Source: Isoetes taiwanensis (taxonomy: Eukaryota > Streptophyta > Lycopodiopsida > Isoetales > Isoetaceae). Taken from it: a stretch of DNA of 64,000 bases. The DNA lies in contig JAJEKV010000002.1 of the NCBI GenBank assembly GCA_021234155.1, positions 42,709,203-42,773,202 of the forward strand. Direction: 5' to 3'. Every line of letters starts with the position of its first letter. Position 1 is the first letter of the stretch. The notes below the pieces were generated by a model, which was not told where the DNA came from, searched no databases, and was given only the letters and a program-made list of their open reading frames with translations. This document shows positions 34,900 to 45,130 of the stretch, one piece after another. A program made the position numbers and the translations under genes.

Positions 34900-35800
34900 G
34901 TTTTAGTTTTCTAAGAATTTACGAAGATTCTTCCTCGTTCCTTACTTTAGGATTTAAGTTCTTAAATTTTATGAGATTCCATTAGATTCTCTTACATTTT
35001 CTTATTTTGTGAGATTCCCTTAGATTCTATGTAGATTTCCTTAAATTCAATGAAGGTGTCGTCATCGTTGTTATGGTGCATGTTCCTATTTTAGCATGTT
35101 TCTATGGTACAAAGTTGGGTAGGCGAGTAGCAAGGTCCCCTTAGATTTTATGAAATTCCCTTAGATTCTATGAGGATTATCTTAGATTCTCCAAGATTCC
35201 CTTACATTCCCAAGGACTTTATCAAGATTCCCTTACATTACTTACATTTTATGAGATATCCTCAGATTTCCAAGATTTTAGGAAGATTGCCGTAGATTCC
35301 CATAGATTCTTCACGATATTGAGTAGATTCCCAAGTAACGCATCGTTGGGGCGGGTGAAAAGGGGCATAGGTGAGTAGTAAGGCTCTGGTTGTGGATTTT
35401 TTTTTTTTTTTTTTTTTTTTTGAAGTCAAGATTTTTAAATTTTATTAATGAGTAAAACAGGGTACATGACCTTATTTGGGCTCCACAATAGGCCAAATAT
35501 ACAACATCTAAACACTGGTCACAAAAATGTTGCAGTTTGTTCGTGTTCCAGTTGCATATTTTTCCCCCTTACATTACTTACATTTTATGAGATACCCTCG
35601 GATTTCCAAGATTTTCGGAAGACTGCTATAGGTTCCTTTAGATTTTATGAGATCCCTCTTAGGTTCTGTAGGCTATTATGTAAGTTCCCATAGATTCTTC
35701 ATGATATTGAGTAGATTCCCAAGTCACGCATCGTTGGGGCGGGTGCGAAGGAGCGTAGATGAGTAGTAAAGCTCTGGTTGTGGATGTTGCGGTCTGTGAT
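34900..35800 (+). repeat. Degenerate minisatellite and duplicated block
   Basis: The words AGATTCCCTTAGATTCTATG and ATTTTATGAGAT recur many times from 34960 to 35720 with variable spacing. A longer block (GTAGATTCCCATAGATTCTT to GGTTGTGGAT) at about 35290-35396 recurs at about 35685-35790, so part of the array was duplicated. The first copy is interrupted by a LINE tail. Confidence 0.65.
35397..35530 (-). mobile_element. 5'-truncated LINE 3' end in the duplicated block
   Basis: A T25 run (35397-35421) begins about 130 bp of sequence which, read on the minus strand, ends TTTTACTCATTAATAAAATT, then a short A/T stretch and poly(A). The matching block at about 35780-35795 reads straight from GGTTGTGGAT into GTTGCGG without it, so the uninterrupted site is visible. 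Confidence 0.7.
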
Positions 35801-36797
35801 ACAGAACATGTAAGGAAGGTTTATAGCTCTATATATTTCCCTAGAAGTATTGATGTATGGTTGTAAAAATTCAAGTATCGGCTACATAGTTGTGGGTTTG
35901 AATTTTATTGTTGACAATTATATGTGTTATTCCACTCAAGCACATGACATGGTAATATATAAATGCACTTGCAATAGACACACAAGCTGTCAATACATAC
36001 ATGCGCCGGCAATACGCATATGATATGGCTCATTTCACTGGGATAGGTATAAGAACAATCGTAATAATGTATAACAATTTCAGTGCATGACCCTTGACTT
36101 TTTTTGAGGGCCAGGATCATTAGCCACATACGAAAGAGCTCCCTACAACATTATGAGGTGGCAACAAATAAGCTATATATCTTTGCCTTCCATGGACAGG
36201 TTCAATCTCTATCTATGAGGGGGTTGCTTAAGACATCATGAGCTGGCTCCGTCTTAGCCCGTTGATTTCGCATGTACAACGGCCTAGGCAATGCCACCTC
36301 AATTTCTATAAATAAGGGGGTGCAACTACTATCGTTACAACATTGCAAATAGGATGGATGTACATTTGGATGGTTGTCCTGACTTTGATATTGCTATACC
36401 ATTACACGCATAGAGGATTTGCATTATCAAAATGCGTCCTATTTAAAGTCAAATGATCATCATAGATAGTTATCCATGCAACATCATTTTGATGGTTTTT
36501 CCCTTTGTACTTTTATATTTTTAATGCTTTTTTCTTTTTTGAGGAACCTTCATTTTCTTAAGCTTTGCAAAGACAACCGTACAACATTGCAAGTATGCGA
36601 CACATTAACGTAATTGTCTTGACTTTTATATCATTACATAGGTAGAGGAACTGCATTGTCTTCTGAGAAACCATAAGTGCAAGCAAGAAGTCTCACAGGT
36701 GCCTCTTCCTAAAATGTTGTACCCGATGGTTTATGAGACTAATATGAACCTATTAAATAGGATAACGCGTAAGAAAAATGTCAAGACATAAAACAAC
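35801..36797. other. Intergenic, nothing recognised
   Basis: AT-rich sequence; short open frames do not resemble known proteins. Confidence 0.3.
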
Positions 36798-37121
36798 TTA
36801 CACCTCCACAATTCCAACTGTTATTCTGCATTTCACCATCATTATTACCCTCTTGCTTCTCGCATGAATGGGGTGTGCATCAACTTCTTTCTCATTTGTA
36901 AGCGTGGCATTCTTTGTGATAAACTGATCAAGATCAACCATAGCGACCGTGTTACCACATGGCACATCTTCCACAGACTCTTGTCTTCTACCCATCCGAA
37001 TGACAGTTCTCTGAACATTCTTTGTATAAAGAGCCTTCTTCTGCCCTGGAATATAATTAGGCCCCATAATTCGTACCTTTGAACCAGTACAAACCTTGCC
37101 CGAGAAGACACGACCAACCAA
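36798..37121 (-). pseudogene. Elongation factor 2 (eEF2) domain II fragment
   Basis: eEF2 is the GTPase that translocates the ribosome. This fragment covers the end of the G-domain linker and domain [82 protein letters not shown]. After AHPIHA the match ends and the frame stops about 20 codons later. The GTPase domain, domains III-V and the diphthamide loop are absent. I see no introns or promoter, so it is a gene relic, either a captured exon or a truncated processed copy. The upstream frame VLYSDHVEL adjoins it but is unrelated to eEF2 as far as I can tell. Confidence 0.85.
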
Positions 37122-37958
37122 AATTTAAAGCTCAACATGATCGGAATAGAGGACTTTCACATCAAAGCTTTCTGCAAAATCTTATTTGAGTTTGCAAGGA
37201 GGATTAACAAAATTACCATGTTAAATCGCAGAAATGAAAATGCAAAATTATCATGAGACAGTTTATGAAGGTATTGTAATGCTTGCAACAGCCCACCAAA
37301 GAAATCGGTATTTTTAATTGCACCATGATGACATCATAAGAAATATATCAAACAACTCACCTGGAAAACATAAGTAGATGCACCCAGTTATAGATCGAAA
37401 ATCTGACATGTCCAAATTTCGCTAAATTTGCCCTTTTGCTTGAGATTAAGAGAATTCTCATGAAATTCATACCTAGAGATAAATTCTAGCACCTTGGTTA
37501 CAATTATTTCCAGAATTTAAAAATTAAAAATGAGACACATAATTTCTTGAAAGAAGCTACAGAAATAGCAAATGGTAGATATTATAACCCTGGTGGAAGG
37601 CACACATAAGAGGTCAGTGAGCTGGATGTTCCAATAACTAAAGCCTAGCAGTATCTCTCCTTAAGAATGTATCAAGCAGTGTACACAGATTTCAAATCCT
37701 AGGGTTAAAACACTAGATTAATCATACTAGCTTAGACGACGGAGGGCATATGGATGCAAGCTTCAGAGTATGCAGACCTTAGCATCATAGGTCAATCAGT
37801 TATGCTAGCTTCGATGCATCTCAATTTGATGCAATAAAAGCGCCAACAAGCTCAGATTGGGTAGTTCAAGCTTATTTACCTATTCCATCTATGGCAGGCA
37901 ACCAGTCTATACGTTAGCGTGTGAAACAACTATGCATAAGACTTTAGAAATCTCTTAC
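37122..37958. other. Intergenic, intron-like
   Basis: No coding sequence was recognised, including the next exon expected for the phosphatase-related gene. Confidence 0.3.
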
Positions 37959-38244
37959 CTCTGCTTGCATACCAGCATGGCGCCGAACTCCAATTGCATC
38001 ATACATCACTATTAGACTGAAGCTTAAACAGACAGGGAATAAGCAATCACTCAATCCACGATAAAAGGCCACCGAGGTGGTAAGACCAACACACAGAGCT
38101 GAATGAGAAGAAGGCATGCCTCCAGAACCTAAAAGCTTTTCAAAATCCCAACATCCTTCTACAAAATATGTGGTAAGAACCTTGGTAGTCTGAGCTATTG
38201 CCCATGCCAGCAATCTTGCCATGAATGTCGGATTAGCTCTCAAG
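37959..38244 (-). pseudogene. Internal exon of an acid phosphatase/vanadium haloperoxidase-related gene
   Basis: The exon reads LRANPTFMARLLAWAIAQTT, then KVLTTYFVEG, LLGSGGMPSSHSALCVGLTT, LFPVCLSFSLIVMYDAIGV and RRHAGMQAE. The SGGMPSSHSA and MYDAIGVRRHAGMQAE signatures are those of the plant DUF212/PAP2-like family (Arabidopsis At3g61770 type), whose biochemical role is unclear. Splice signals are intact: acceptor TTAG before the Leu codon at 38244 and donor GTAAGAG after 37959. Neither the upstream (transit peptide) nor the downstream exon (GHTP motif) is recognisable in the window. It is an isolated exon, or belongs to a gene with very long introns. Confidence 0.75.
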
Positions 38245-38925
38245 CTAACAATTACAGGGTTATATGATCTTTAGCCATGGTAGATGTACTCAACAGCGCC
38301 ATGCCCAGGCCTCCTTGCATCAAGAGAGCTTCATGCCCAGTTTTTCTCTTGAGCTTTTACTCCAAAAACGGGGAAAAGAAGCAACTACGTTCACAACAAT
38401 AATCCCTAATTTATCATGAAACCAAAAAGGCTTGGACTGCCTTCTCAACCCTTGTTCATCGGAATTAAACTCTTGAGAGCTAAAACACCTTGTTTTTATC
38501 TCTAATCGGCAAAAATGGCATTAGATAGGCTGAAGAGTCCGGCTGGAGAAGCTTGGCTATGGCAGCAAATCATTGCCGGAGAGAGAAGATTTAATGCCCG
38601 ACTGTGCCCTATCTGCATATGGCATGCTCAGACCATATCTAAGCACTGTGTAAACCTGTCGCAGCTCCATAGGACTAAATCTGCCCTATCTACACCTAAG
38701 CCGGCTTGTTTCAGGCAGAACGATACCAAGCACGTCCTGCTCAATTAGAATTGCACCAATCAAGCATGTACCCACCGGCCGCAGAGGCAAAGTCCCCGAA
38801 GAGAAATCCAGGGGGGGAAACACTAGCAGGGCCATCACAGCCGTCCATTGTGCCACGTGGCAATTTAGAAGGCTCAGATGGCCCCAATTATCAGCGATCA
38901 GGCAGCACTCTATAAGAATATATAT
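37986..38925 (+). repeat. Tandem duplication unit 1 (0.94 kb)
   Basis: From AACTCCAATTGCATC to TATAAGAATATATAT. It is repeated almost without change in the next unit, apart from small indels (for example four extra bases at about 39618 in unit 2). It contains most of the phosphatase-related exon and a G-box/TATA block. Confidence 0.92.
38851..38862. promoter_or_regulatory. Palindromic G-box (unit 1)
   Basis: TGCCACGTGGCA is a perfect 12-bp palindrome around CACGTG, the bZIP/bHLH binding core. It stands about 60 bp before a TATAAGAATATATA segment, as in a promoter. There is no evident gene directly downstream. Confidence 0.45.
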
Positions 38926-39872
38926 AACTCCAATTGCATCATACATCACTATTAGACTGAAGCTTAAACAGACAGGGAATAAGCAATCACTCAATCCACG
39001 ATAAAAGGCCACCGAGGTGGTAAGACCAACGCACAGAGCTGAATGAGAAGAAGGCATGCCTCCAGAACCTAAAAGCTTTTCAAAATCCCAACGTCCTTCT
39101 ACAAAATATGTGGTAAGAACCTTGGTAGTCTGAGCTATTGCCCATGCCAGCAATCTTGCCATGAATGTCGGATTAGCTCTCAAGCTAACAATTACAGGGT
39201 TATATGATCTTTAGCCATGGTAGATGTACTCAACAGCGCCATGCCCAGGCCTCCTTGCATCAAGAGAGCTTCATGCCCAGTTTTTCTCTTGAGCTTTTAC
39301 TCCAAAAAACGGGGAAAAGAAGCAACTACGTTCACAACAATAATCCCTAATTTATCATGAAACCAAAAAGGCTTGGACTGCCTTCTCAACCCTTGTTCAT
39401 CGGAATTAAACTCTTGAGAGCTAAAACACCTTGTTTTTATCTCTAATCGGCAAAAATGGCATTAGATAGGCTGAAGAGTCCGGCTGGAGAAGCTTGGCTA
39501 TGGCAGCAAATCATTGCCGGAGAGAGAAGATTTAATGCCCGACTGTGCCCTATCTGCATATGGCATGCTCAGACCATATCTAAGCACTGTGTAAACCTGT
39601 CGCAGCTCCATAGGACTGTCTAAATCTGCCCTATCTACACCTAAGCCGGCTTGTTTCAGGCAGAACGATACCAAGCACGTCCTGCTCAATTAGAATTGCA
39701 CCAATCAAGCATGTACCCACCGGCCACAGAGGCAAAGTCCCCGAAGAGAAATCCAGGGGGGAAAACACTAGCAGGGCCATCACAGCCATCCATTGTGCCA
39801 CGTGGCAATTTAGAAGGCTCAGATGGCCCCAATTATCAGCGATCAGGCAGCACTCTATAAGAATATATATAT
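38926..39872 (+). repeat. Tandem duplication unit 2, with truncated exon copy
   Basis: The second copy holds the exon at 38931-39184 (-), which ends at MYDAIGV because the duplication junction replaces the last 28 bp and the splice donor with TATATATTC. It also repeats the G-box (39796-39807) and the TATA block, here with a longer TA run. Confidence 0.9.
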
Positions 39873-41817
39873 ATAGTCAGATATATACACGTATCAGGTA
39901 AGTGCTCGAGGACTGAGCTGATCTCGGTGATCCATGATCTCTTGAAGGTCCCAACCTTCGTACGGAGCTCGTGCTCAGCATCTCATGCAGGGGCTGGCCA
40001 GCTCAGCATAGCCGTATCCGAATGTCATCATATGGCAGACAGCTCTGAAGGGTGTGGCATTCGTCTTCCACAGCTCCAACCTGGCAGCGTTGGCAAAGCC
40101 TCTCCTGATGCAGTTTCCCAATCCATCTCCCCCTCTCAATCCAGAGATGGTGCGCACCTGTGCGGATAGAGGCAATGGATCTGCACTTTTTCATGGGTAG
40201 ATGAGTGCACAGGTAGCATTGCGGGCCCCGCTCCACCACGGGATTTATGTGACATTGATAATATGTCGTCTTGACCTGTTCAAGGGTGCTGGCATCCCAT
40301 AGCTTGCTGAGGAAGCATATGTCAAGGTACTGTCTGAGAGTGTGGCGATCTGCCTCTGTTTGCACTCGGATGCACCTATGCTCCTGCACATTCCATCTGG
40401 CCAGCCATTGAGCTCTCTTTTCCCTCCAACAGGTTTTAGGCATTGAGGCCCCATTGCCACAGTGCAAGCGAGGTTAGGGAGACGAGTATCGTCCATGCTG
40501 ACCACATTCTAGAGTAGACGATGTGTCTGTCAAGGGCCTCCTTTTGAAGAGGCAAGAAACATGTTTCCTGCAATAGTATCTGGTATGGGACTATGGACTT
40601 CACCCCCAGAGCCCGTGCCAAGAAAGCTTTCTGCACCTACTCCAAGTCATTCCAAGTGGCGAGGGAAATCACGGGCCGCAGATCTCGACCCCATACAGAA
40701 GCACAGGTTCTACTAGCACCTTGAATAGGTGTGATTGATGGACCCACATACAGCTCTGCCTTGCGGCTATTGTTCTGCATTGCATAGAGTGCCTTCCAAC
40801 CTGCTGTGGCTCGCAGTCGGATGGAATTGTCCTAGTTCATGGCCGACGAGAACTCCATCCCCAAATATCTGTAAGATGACACCACTTCAACATTTTGGCC
40901 ACGATAAGTTAGGGTTGGGGCCCTTGGCTGGCGTGTGGACGATACAAGAGTTACCCTGTTCTTAGCTAAGTTGACGCGCATGTCAGTCATCTGGCAAAAT
41001 GTGTCCAGGGCATCGAGATGGCGTTGCATGTCTACTAGAGTGTGTGCTAGGAGGTGCATATCATCAGCATAGATCAGCTGCCTGGTGATCTGGTGTAGGA
41101 GTTGAGCCCCAGTGCCTCTATTATCAACGAGTCATCTCTCCAGCTAATCAATATATAGGCCAAATAGTATGGGAAAGAGGGGACATCCCTGGCGGACCCC
41201 GATACTGCTCTCGAATAGTTGGCTTGCTGGTTGCAGTCGGCCTATACATGTCTCATATAACCTATACACCGCGTTCTGTAGTTCGGCAGGGACGTATAGC
41301 TGGTGCAATCTTGTCCACAGCTTTTCCTGAGGTACAGTGTCAAAAGCCTTGGCGAAGTCTACGAAGCAGCAATACAGATCTTGTCAAAAATTCCTGTTGT
41401 CCTCGGCCAGAGTATACAGCATGAAGATATGATCTATGGTTGAGTGTTCGGCCTGAATCCTGCCTGCATGAGTGCCCGCACTTCTGCTGCCTCTGCCCAT
41501 CTGTCAACTGCCGCTCGAGGATCCCGGCGAGAAGCTTTGTAGATTGGGACAACCCTGCTAGTGGTCCATTGCAAGGAAAACCTTCCCGCAATGCCTTGTT
41601 GAACATGTCAATTAGTACCAGTGTCATGGATGGACCTGCCCACTTGAGTAACTCTGCCTGCATGCCATCAAGGTCTGGTGCTTTTTCATTGGCTAGACGT
41701 TGCAGCCCCTGCGCTACCTCCGCCTCTATGATTTCCAGCACTGCTATGCTGGGAGGGTAATGCCACCCGTGCACCCTCAGGGTTATAGAGTTGCTGTAGG
41801 TATTGCCCCCACTGGTC
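39873..41817 (-). mobile_element. LINE (APE/RT type), 5'-truncated and degenerate
   Basis: In element order (minus strand): the RT N-terminal part at 41340-41774 (VAQGLQRLANEKAPDLDGMQ, AELLKWAG, DMFNKALREGFP), the RT palm end at 40832-41059 (LDALDTFCQMTDMRVNLAKN, SSYRYLGMEF), and the C-terminal domain at 40003-40640 (RTGAHHLWIERGRW, LCQRCQVGAVEDECH). Frames change many times and stops are frequent. It resembles the element at 55244-58745 in domain order and motifs but is clearly a different, more decayed copy. The 3' end lies near the TA-rich end of duplication unit 2. Confidence 0.8.
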
Positions 41818-42038
41818 TAGAGTGATGTTTCCCTTCTCTTGTTACTAGAATTGCCTATGCCTCTTCCACGTTCCATTTCTTTTGGAATAATTGCTTGCAA
41901 AATGTCCATACCCGTGACAATTGAAACATCTAAACTCCATGGATTCCTTATTTCTTGGATAGTTTGCCTCAAATGTCCATGCATCGTACAACTAAAACAA
42001 GAACGTATCTTATTTGTTGCTCTTACCTTTTCCAACAC
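41817..42038 (-). pseudogene. Possible Gag-like fragment with a CCHC remnant
   Basis: A 73-codon frame contains CFSCTMHGHLRQTI, which looks like a zinc knuckle with the last Cys lost, in a basic context. It could be retroelement gag upstream of the LINE. The evidence is one motif only. Confidence 0.3.
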
Positions 42039-42315
42039 TGGATCATGCTAAGCTAGATCATAGCTTCTTTTTCAAGAAATTTTGCCTTAAACTTTGCCTT
42101 TTTTTCATTTTCTTGTCTGGCTATGGCGCTAGGACAAAATTCAATGACTTTGTAATGTTAGGATGGCAACTAGCAAGTTTTTTTGGTAAGTATTGTTGCA
42201 TGCTTCAATTTGTTTCTTTAAATGTTGCTGAATCTTACTAATTTGTGCATTTTTCGTGTTTTAGGTAGTTCTTGTGTTTTTGGAATGTGCGATGGCAAGA
42301 GCATTTGTCTAGTTT

Positions 42316-42905
42316 TTGGTGTTTTTTGCTTTCAGTCTAGGTGTATTTATGAGTTATGGTAAGTTGGAGTATTTAGGCATAGATCTGGCACCTAGTTTTA
42401 GTCTGGATGGTGTGGATATTCTGGATTCCCAAGTTCTGAAGGATATCAGCAATGTTTGTGAAGAACGCTTTGAAGTTGATGACACAGGAATAGTTTCTTT
42501 GATCAATGAGTATGTTATGATATACAAAGTTATAAGGACATGCCTTCTGTTGACCTTGAGTCTAAGGATGCGGTAAACAAAGCAAGGTCATCAAGAACGT
42601 TTATCTTCTTAAAGAAGACACTCCAAAGAAAGATACATGTTGTTCTTTCACTTTTATGTTGCTTGTTTATTTTCTAATGTTCTGCACCTTTGTTCCTTGC
42701 AGAGATTAAAAAGATTCTGCATTTTGTTGTTGGAGATTTAAGAGATATGAAGGGAAAGTCTGCAGAAAGCATTTTAATCTATCGAGGGGGTCTACAAATC
42801 ATTCTTTGGAATAAAATTGAGGAGCTGGAGCTTCTAGAGTTTGCTCATTTGGTGGAGCCTTTCATGTTACAGGATATAAAGAACAATGGAAAGTTTTACA
42901 CTTGA
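42316..42905 (+). pseudogene. Two possible exons of an unrecognised gene
   Basis: The frame at 42316-42576 (LAPSFSLDGVDILDSQVLKD, ISNVCEERFEVDDTGIVSLI) and the frame at 42703-42905 (EIKKILHFVVGDLRDMKGKS, GLQIILWNKIEELELLEFAH) are acidic/hydrophobic, with normal amino-acid balance. A TTCCTTGCAG acceptor immediately precedes the second. A possible donor (GCGGTAAAC) follows the first in a neighbouring frame. The first looks like a small helical N-terminal domain, but I cannot name the family. Confidence 0.35.
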
Positions 42906-43177
42906 GTCATAAGTGAAATTCTATTTTTAGATTCTAGAGTTAGATTCTGTCGTTAATTCTGTGAGTAATTTTCTAGATTCTAGGTTTCTAAATTAAGTTC
43001 TAGGTTTAAGTTGTGTAAGTTAATCTATGTAGGTTAATTCTGTACTTATGTTCTAGTTTAGGTTCAAGCCCGCCTAGTATGAATTGCAGCTATGAGGAGA
43101 TCTCGCAAAACTCCAGATGTGTCAGAAGCGGAAGAAGGTAGACGAGATAGCCTATGGAGATGAGAAGGGCATTGTTA

Positions 43178-45130
43178 GTGTAACAGACCTGGGCACTTGA
43201 TGGACCAGTATAGGTACTTATGTACGTATGTACATATGTATAACATGTATCCAGCATGAGTTCAGGGTTTTGTCTGTTTGGCAAAAGGATTGCTGCAGAG
43301 CATGAAGGCAGGGAGCGTTTTGGAGACCGACTTTTGAAGCATCATATTTCATGTGATTTTTATTTTGCTGAAAAGATCTTCAAGTAAGCTTTCCGGAATG
43401 GGTCTGATCAGGCCGAAACTCATCCGTATGAAAAAGTTATAACAGAAATAGTGATGCTGAGTCAGAATTCACTGCACTATGTATGTTGTTCTGCAGTTTG
43501 ATTCTTGGAGTTAGAAGACGATCTTTGGAGGCGCAATCAATTGCAAGGGTTCCAAAGGTCTATGAATGAAGAAATTATCAGGTGGGGCAATTGAGATGCT
43601 ATGAGTTGCCATGATTAGTCTGTACATGATTTTTGCATGCGAATATTTATGAATTTGTTGGAGGCTCATAAGGCTACGGAAGATAAGTGAGTAGAAACAT
43701 ATCTAGAAGGACTGATTCAGAGGCAAGAAGATCTGAAAATGCTTGGGAAGTGCCAATGTGGGCTTAAATCAACAGATTTGGCATGCTTTGAATCTTCTTT
43801 GCTGGACATCTACAAGTTTAGAACTAACCGGTCATGTTTCATTTTCTGTTGTTTATATGTATTTACTTTTCTCTATGTTGTTTTGGTTTAGTATTTGTTG
43901 CTATTCTAAGGAGTTAATTAAGAAATAAACCTTTTGGATGGGGCTCAGTTGCCTTGTATATGGATGGAACCAGTGAAAACTGCTACAAATTGATGAGAAT
44001 AGTCATAAAAATAGTAACAATAAGGAAATCTATTACTTTGAATGATTGTAATCTAATTGAATTAGTATGAAATATAAAGGTTGATAACTTTAAAATGGTA
44101 AAGAACCTGACAGATTGACCTATGAGATGGCTCTTAAGTAGATCCTCCTTGATAGAAGTAAAGGAGAATATGAGCATCTGGGTAGCTAATCGGTGAGTTG
44201 AGCATGAAGCTCAAGAATTGTGCCATCTGTGTTGTTTTGGCTCCTAAAGGTGGAGCTATGATTCAGGATAATGTGGCAAGGATTACATGCAGTTGCGATC
44301 ATCATGTTACATTCATTCTTAAGTGAAAGTGCTGGGTTTTGAGATTTTCCGTTAGTTATATGGAAAGTAGGCTTATAATAAAATGTATTAAAACCATAGC
44401 TCATGATTGAATTATAGTTATTGAGATGGAACTTTGAAGGTAAGGCATGATCTGGGATTGAATAGTTTGACCAATAGAGTCATAGGAAGCCTATGGGGGC
44501 TTTTGAGAATGGCTATGGCATGGAGCAGTGTTGGCGTAACCAGGTGTTGGATTCACATCAATATGACAACCATGCTTGTGACTTCCTCGACATGTCTGTA
44601 TTGTGATCATAGCGCTCTTGATATGTTGGTAAGTGCTGCCAAAAGGGCAGGGTTCAGCATCGATGGTTGGATTGCTATCAAGGTCTTCATCATGGAGTTG
44701 CTACTTCAACATGGTTTAGGATGTATGAGTAACTTTGGCAAGGGAATTACATGAAGGTAAACATGGAGCATTGGATAAGCTACTTCAATATATATGGGCA
44801 ACCTCAGCAAGGGGCAGAGTATGATCTAGGCACCTGTGTGTAGTAAATATTCTAATGAACATCACATCACATGTCATGGTCTTTGCATGTTGTTTTGGTA
44901 ACTTGATGTCTATTGGATCCTCCGGGGTCGGACTTCCAGGTTCGGTGGCCGGGGTAGTTCTGGCATTCTCATGTCATCTGTGTTCTTTGTATCTATGCTC
45001 TGAGACACGGGGCGTGGCCTCCTCACGGGCGTAGCTTCCCGGTGGGGTTGTACGTCAACTCCTGTGACTCCATGGTAAGAGGTCCTCCAGTGCCAGACGT
45101 GGACTGGGAAGGTTCTAGAGCCTAGTTGCA
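43178..45130 (+). mobile_element. LTR-like sequence, plus-strand copy
   Basis: Begins TGTAACAGACC after a purine-rich stretch (GGAGATGAGAAGGG) and contains the same blocks in the same order as the minus-strand copy at 5821-8155: GGGCACTTGATGGACCA at the start and GATCCTCCGGGGTCGGAC at 44914. CCATGGTAAGAGGTC follows at 45071. No gag or pol was found, so this is a solo or partial LTR. The 106-codon frame at 44434-44754 is probably incidental. Confidence 0.5.

Noticed and set aside
38515-38748. 77-codon plus-strand frame in duplication unit 1
   Set aside because: It is not maintained in unit 2, where a 4-bp insertion shifts it, and it has no recognisable motif.
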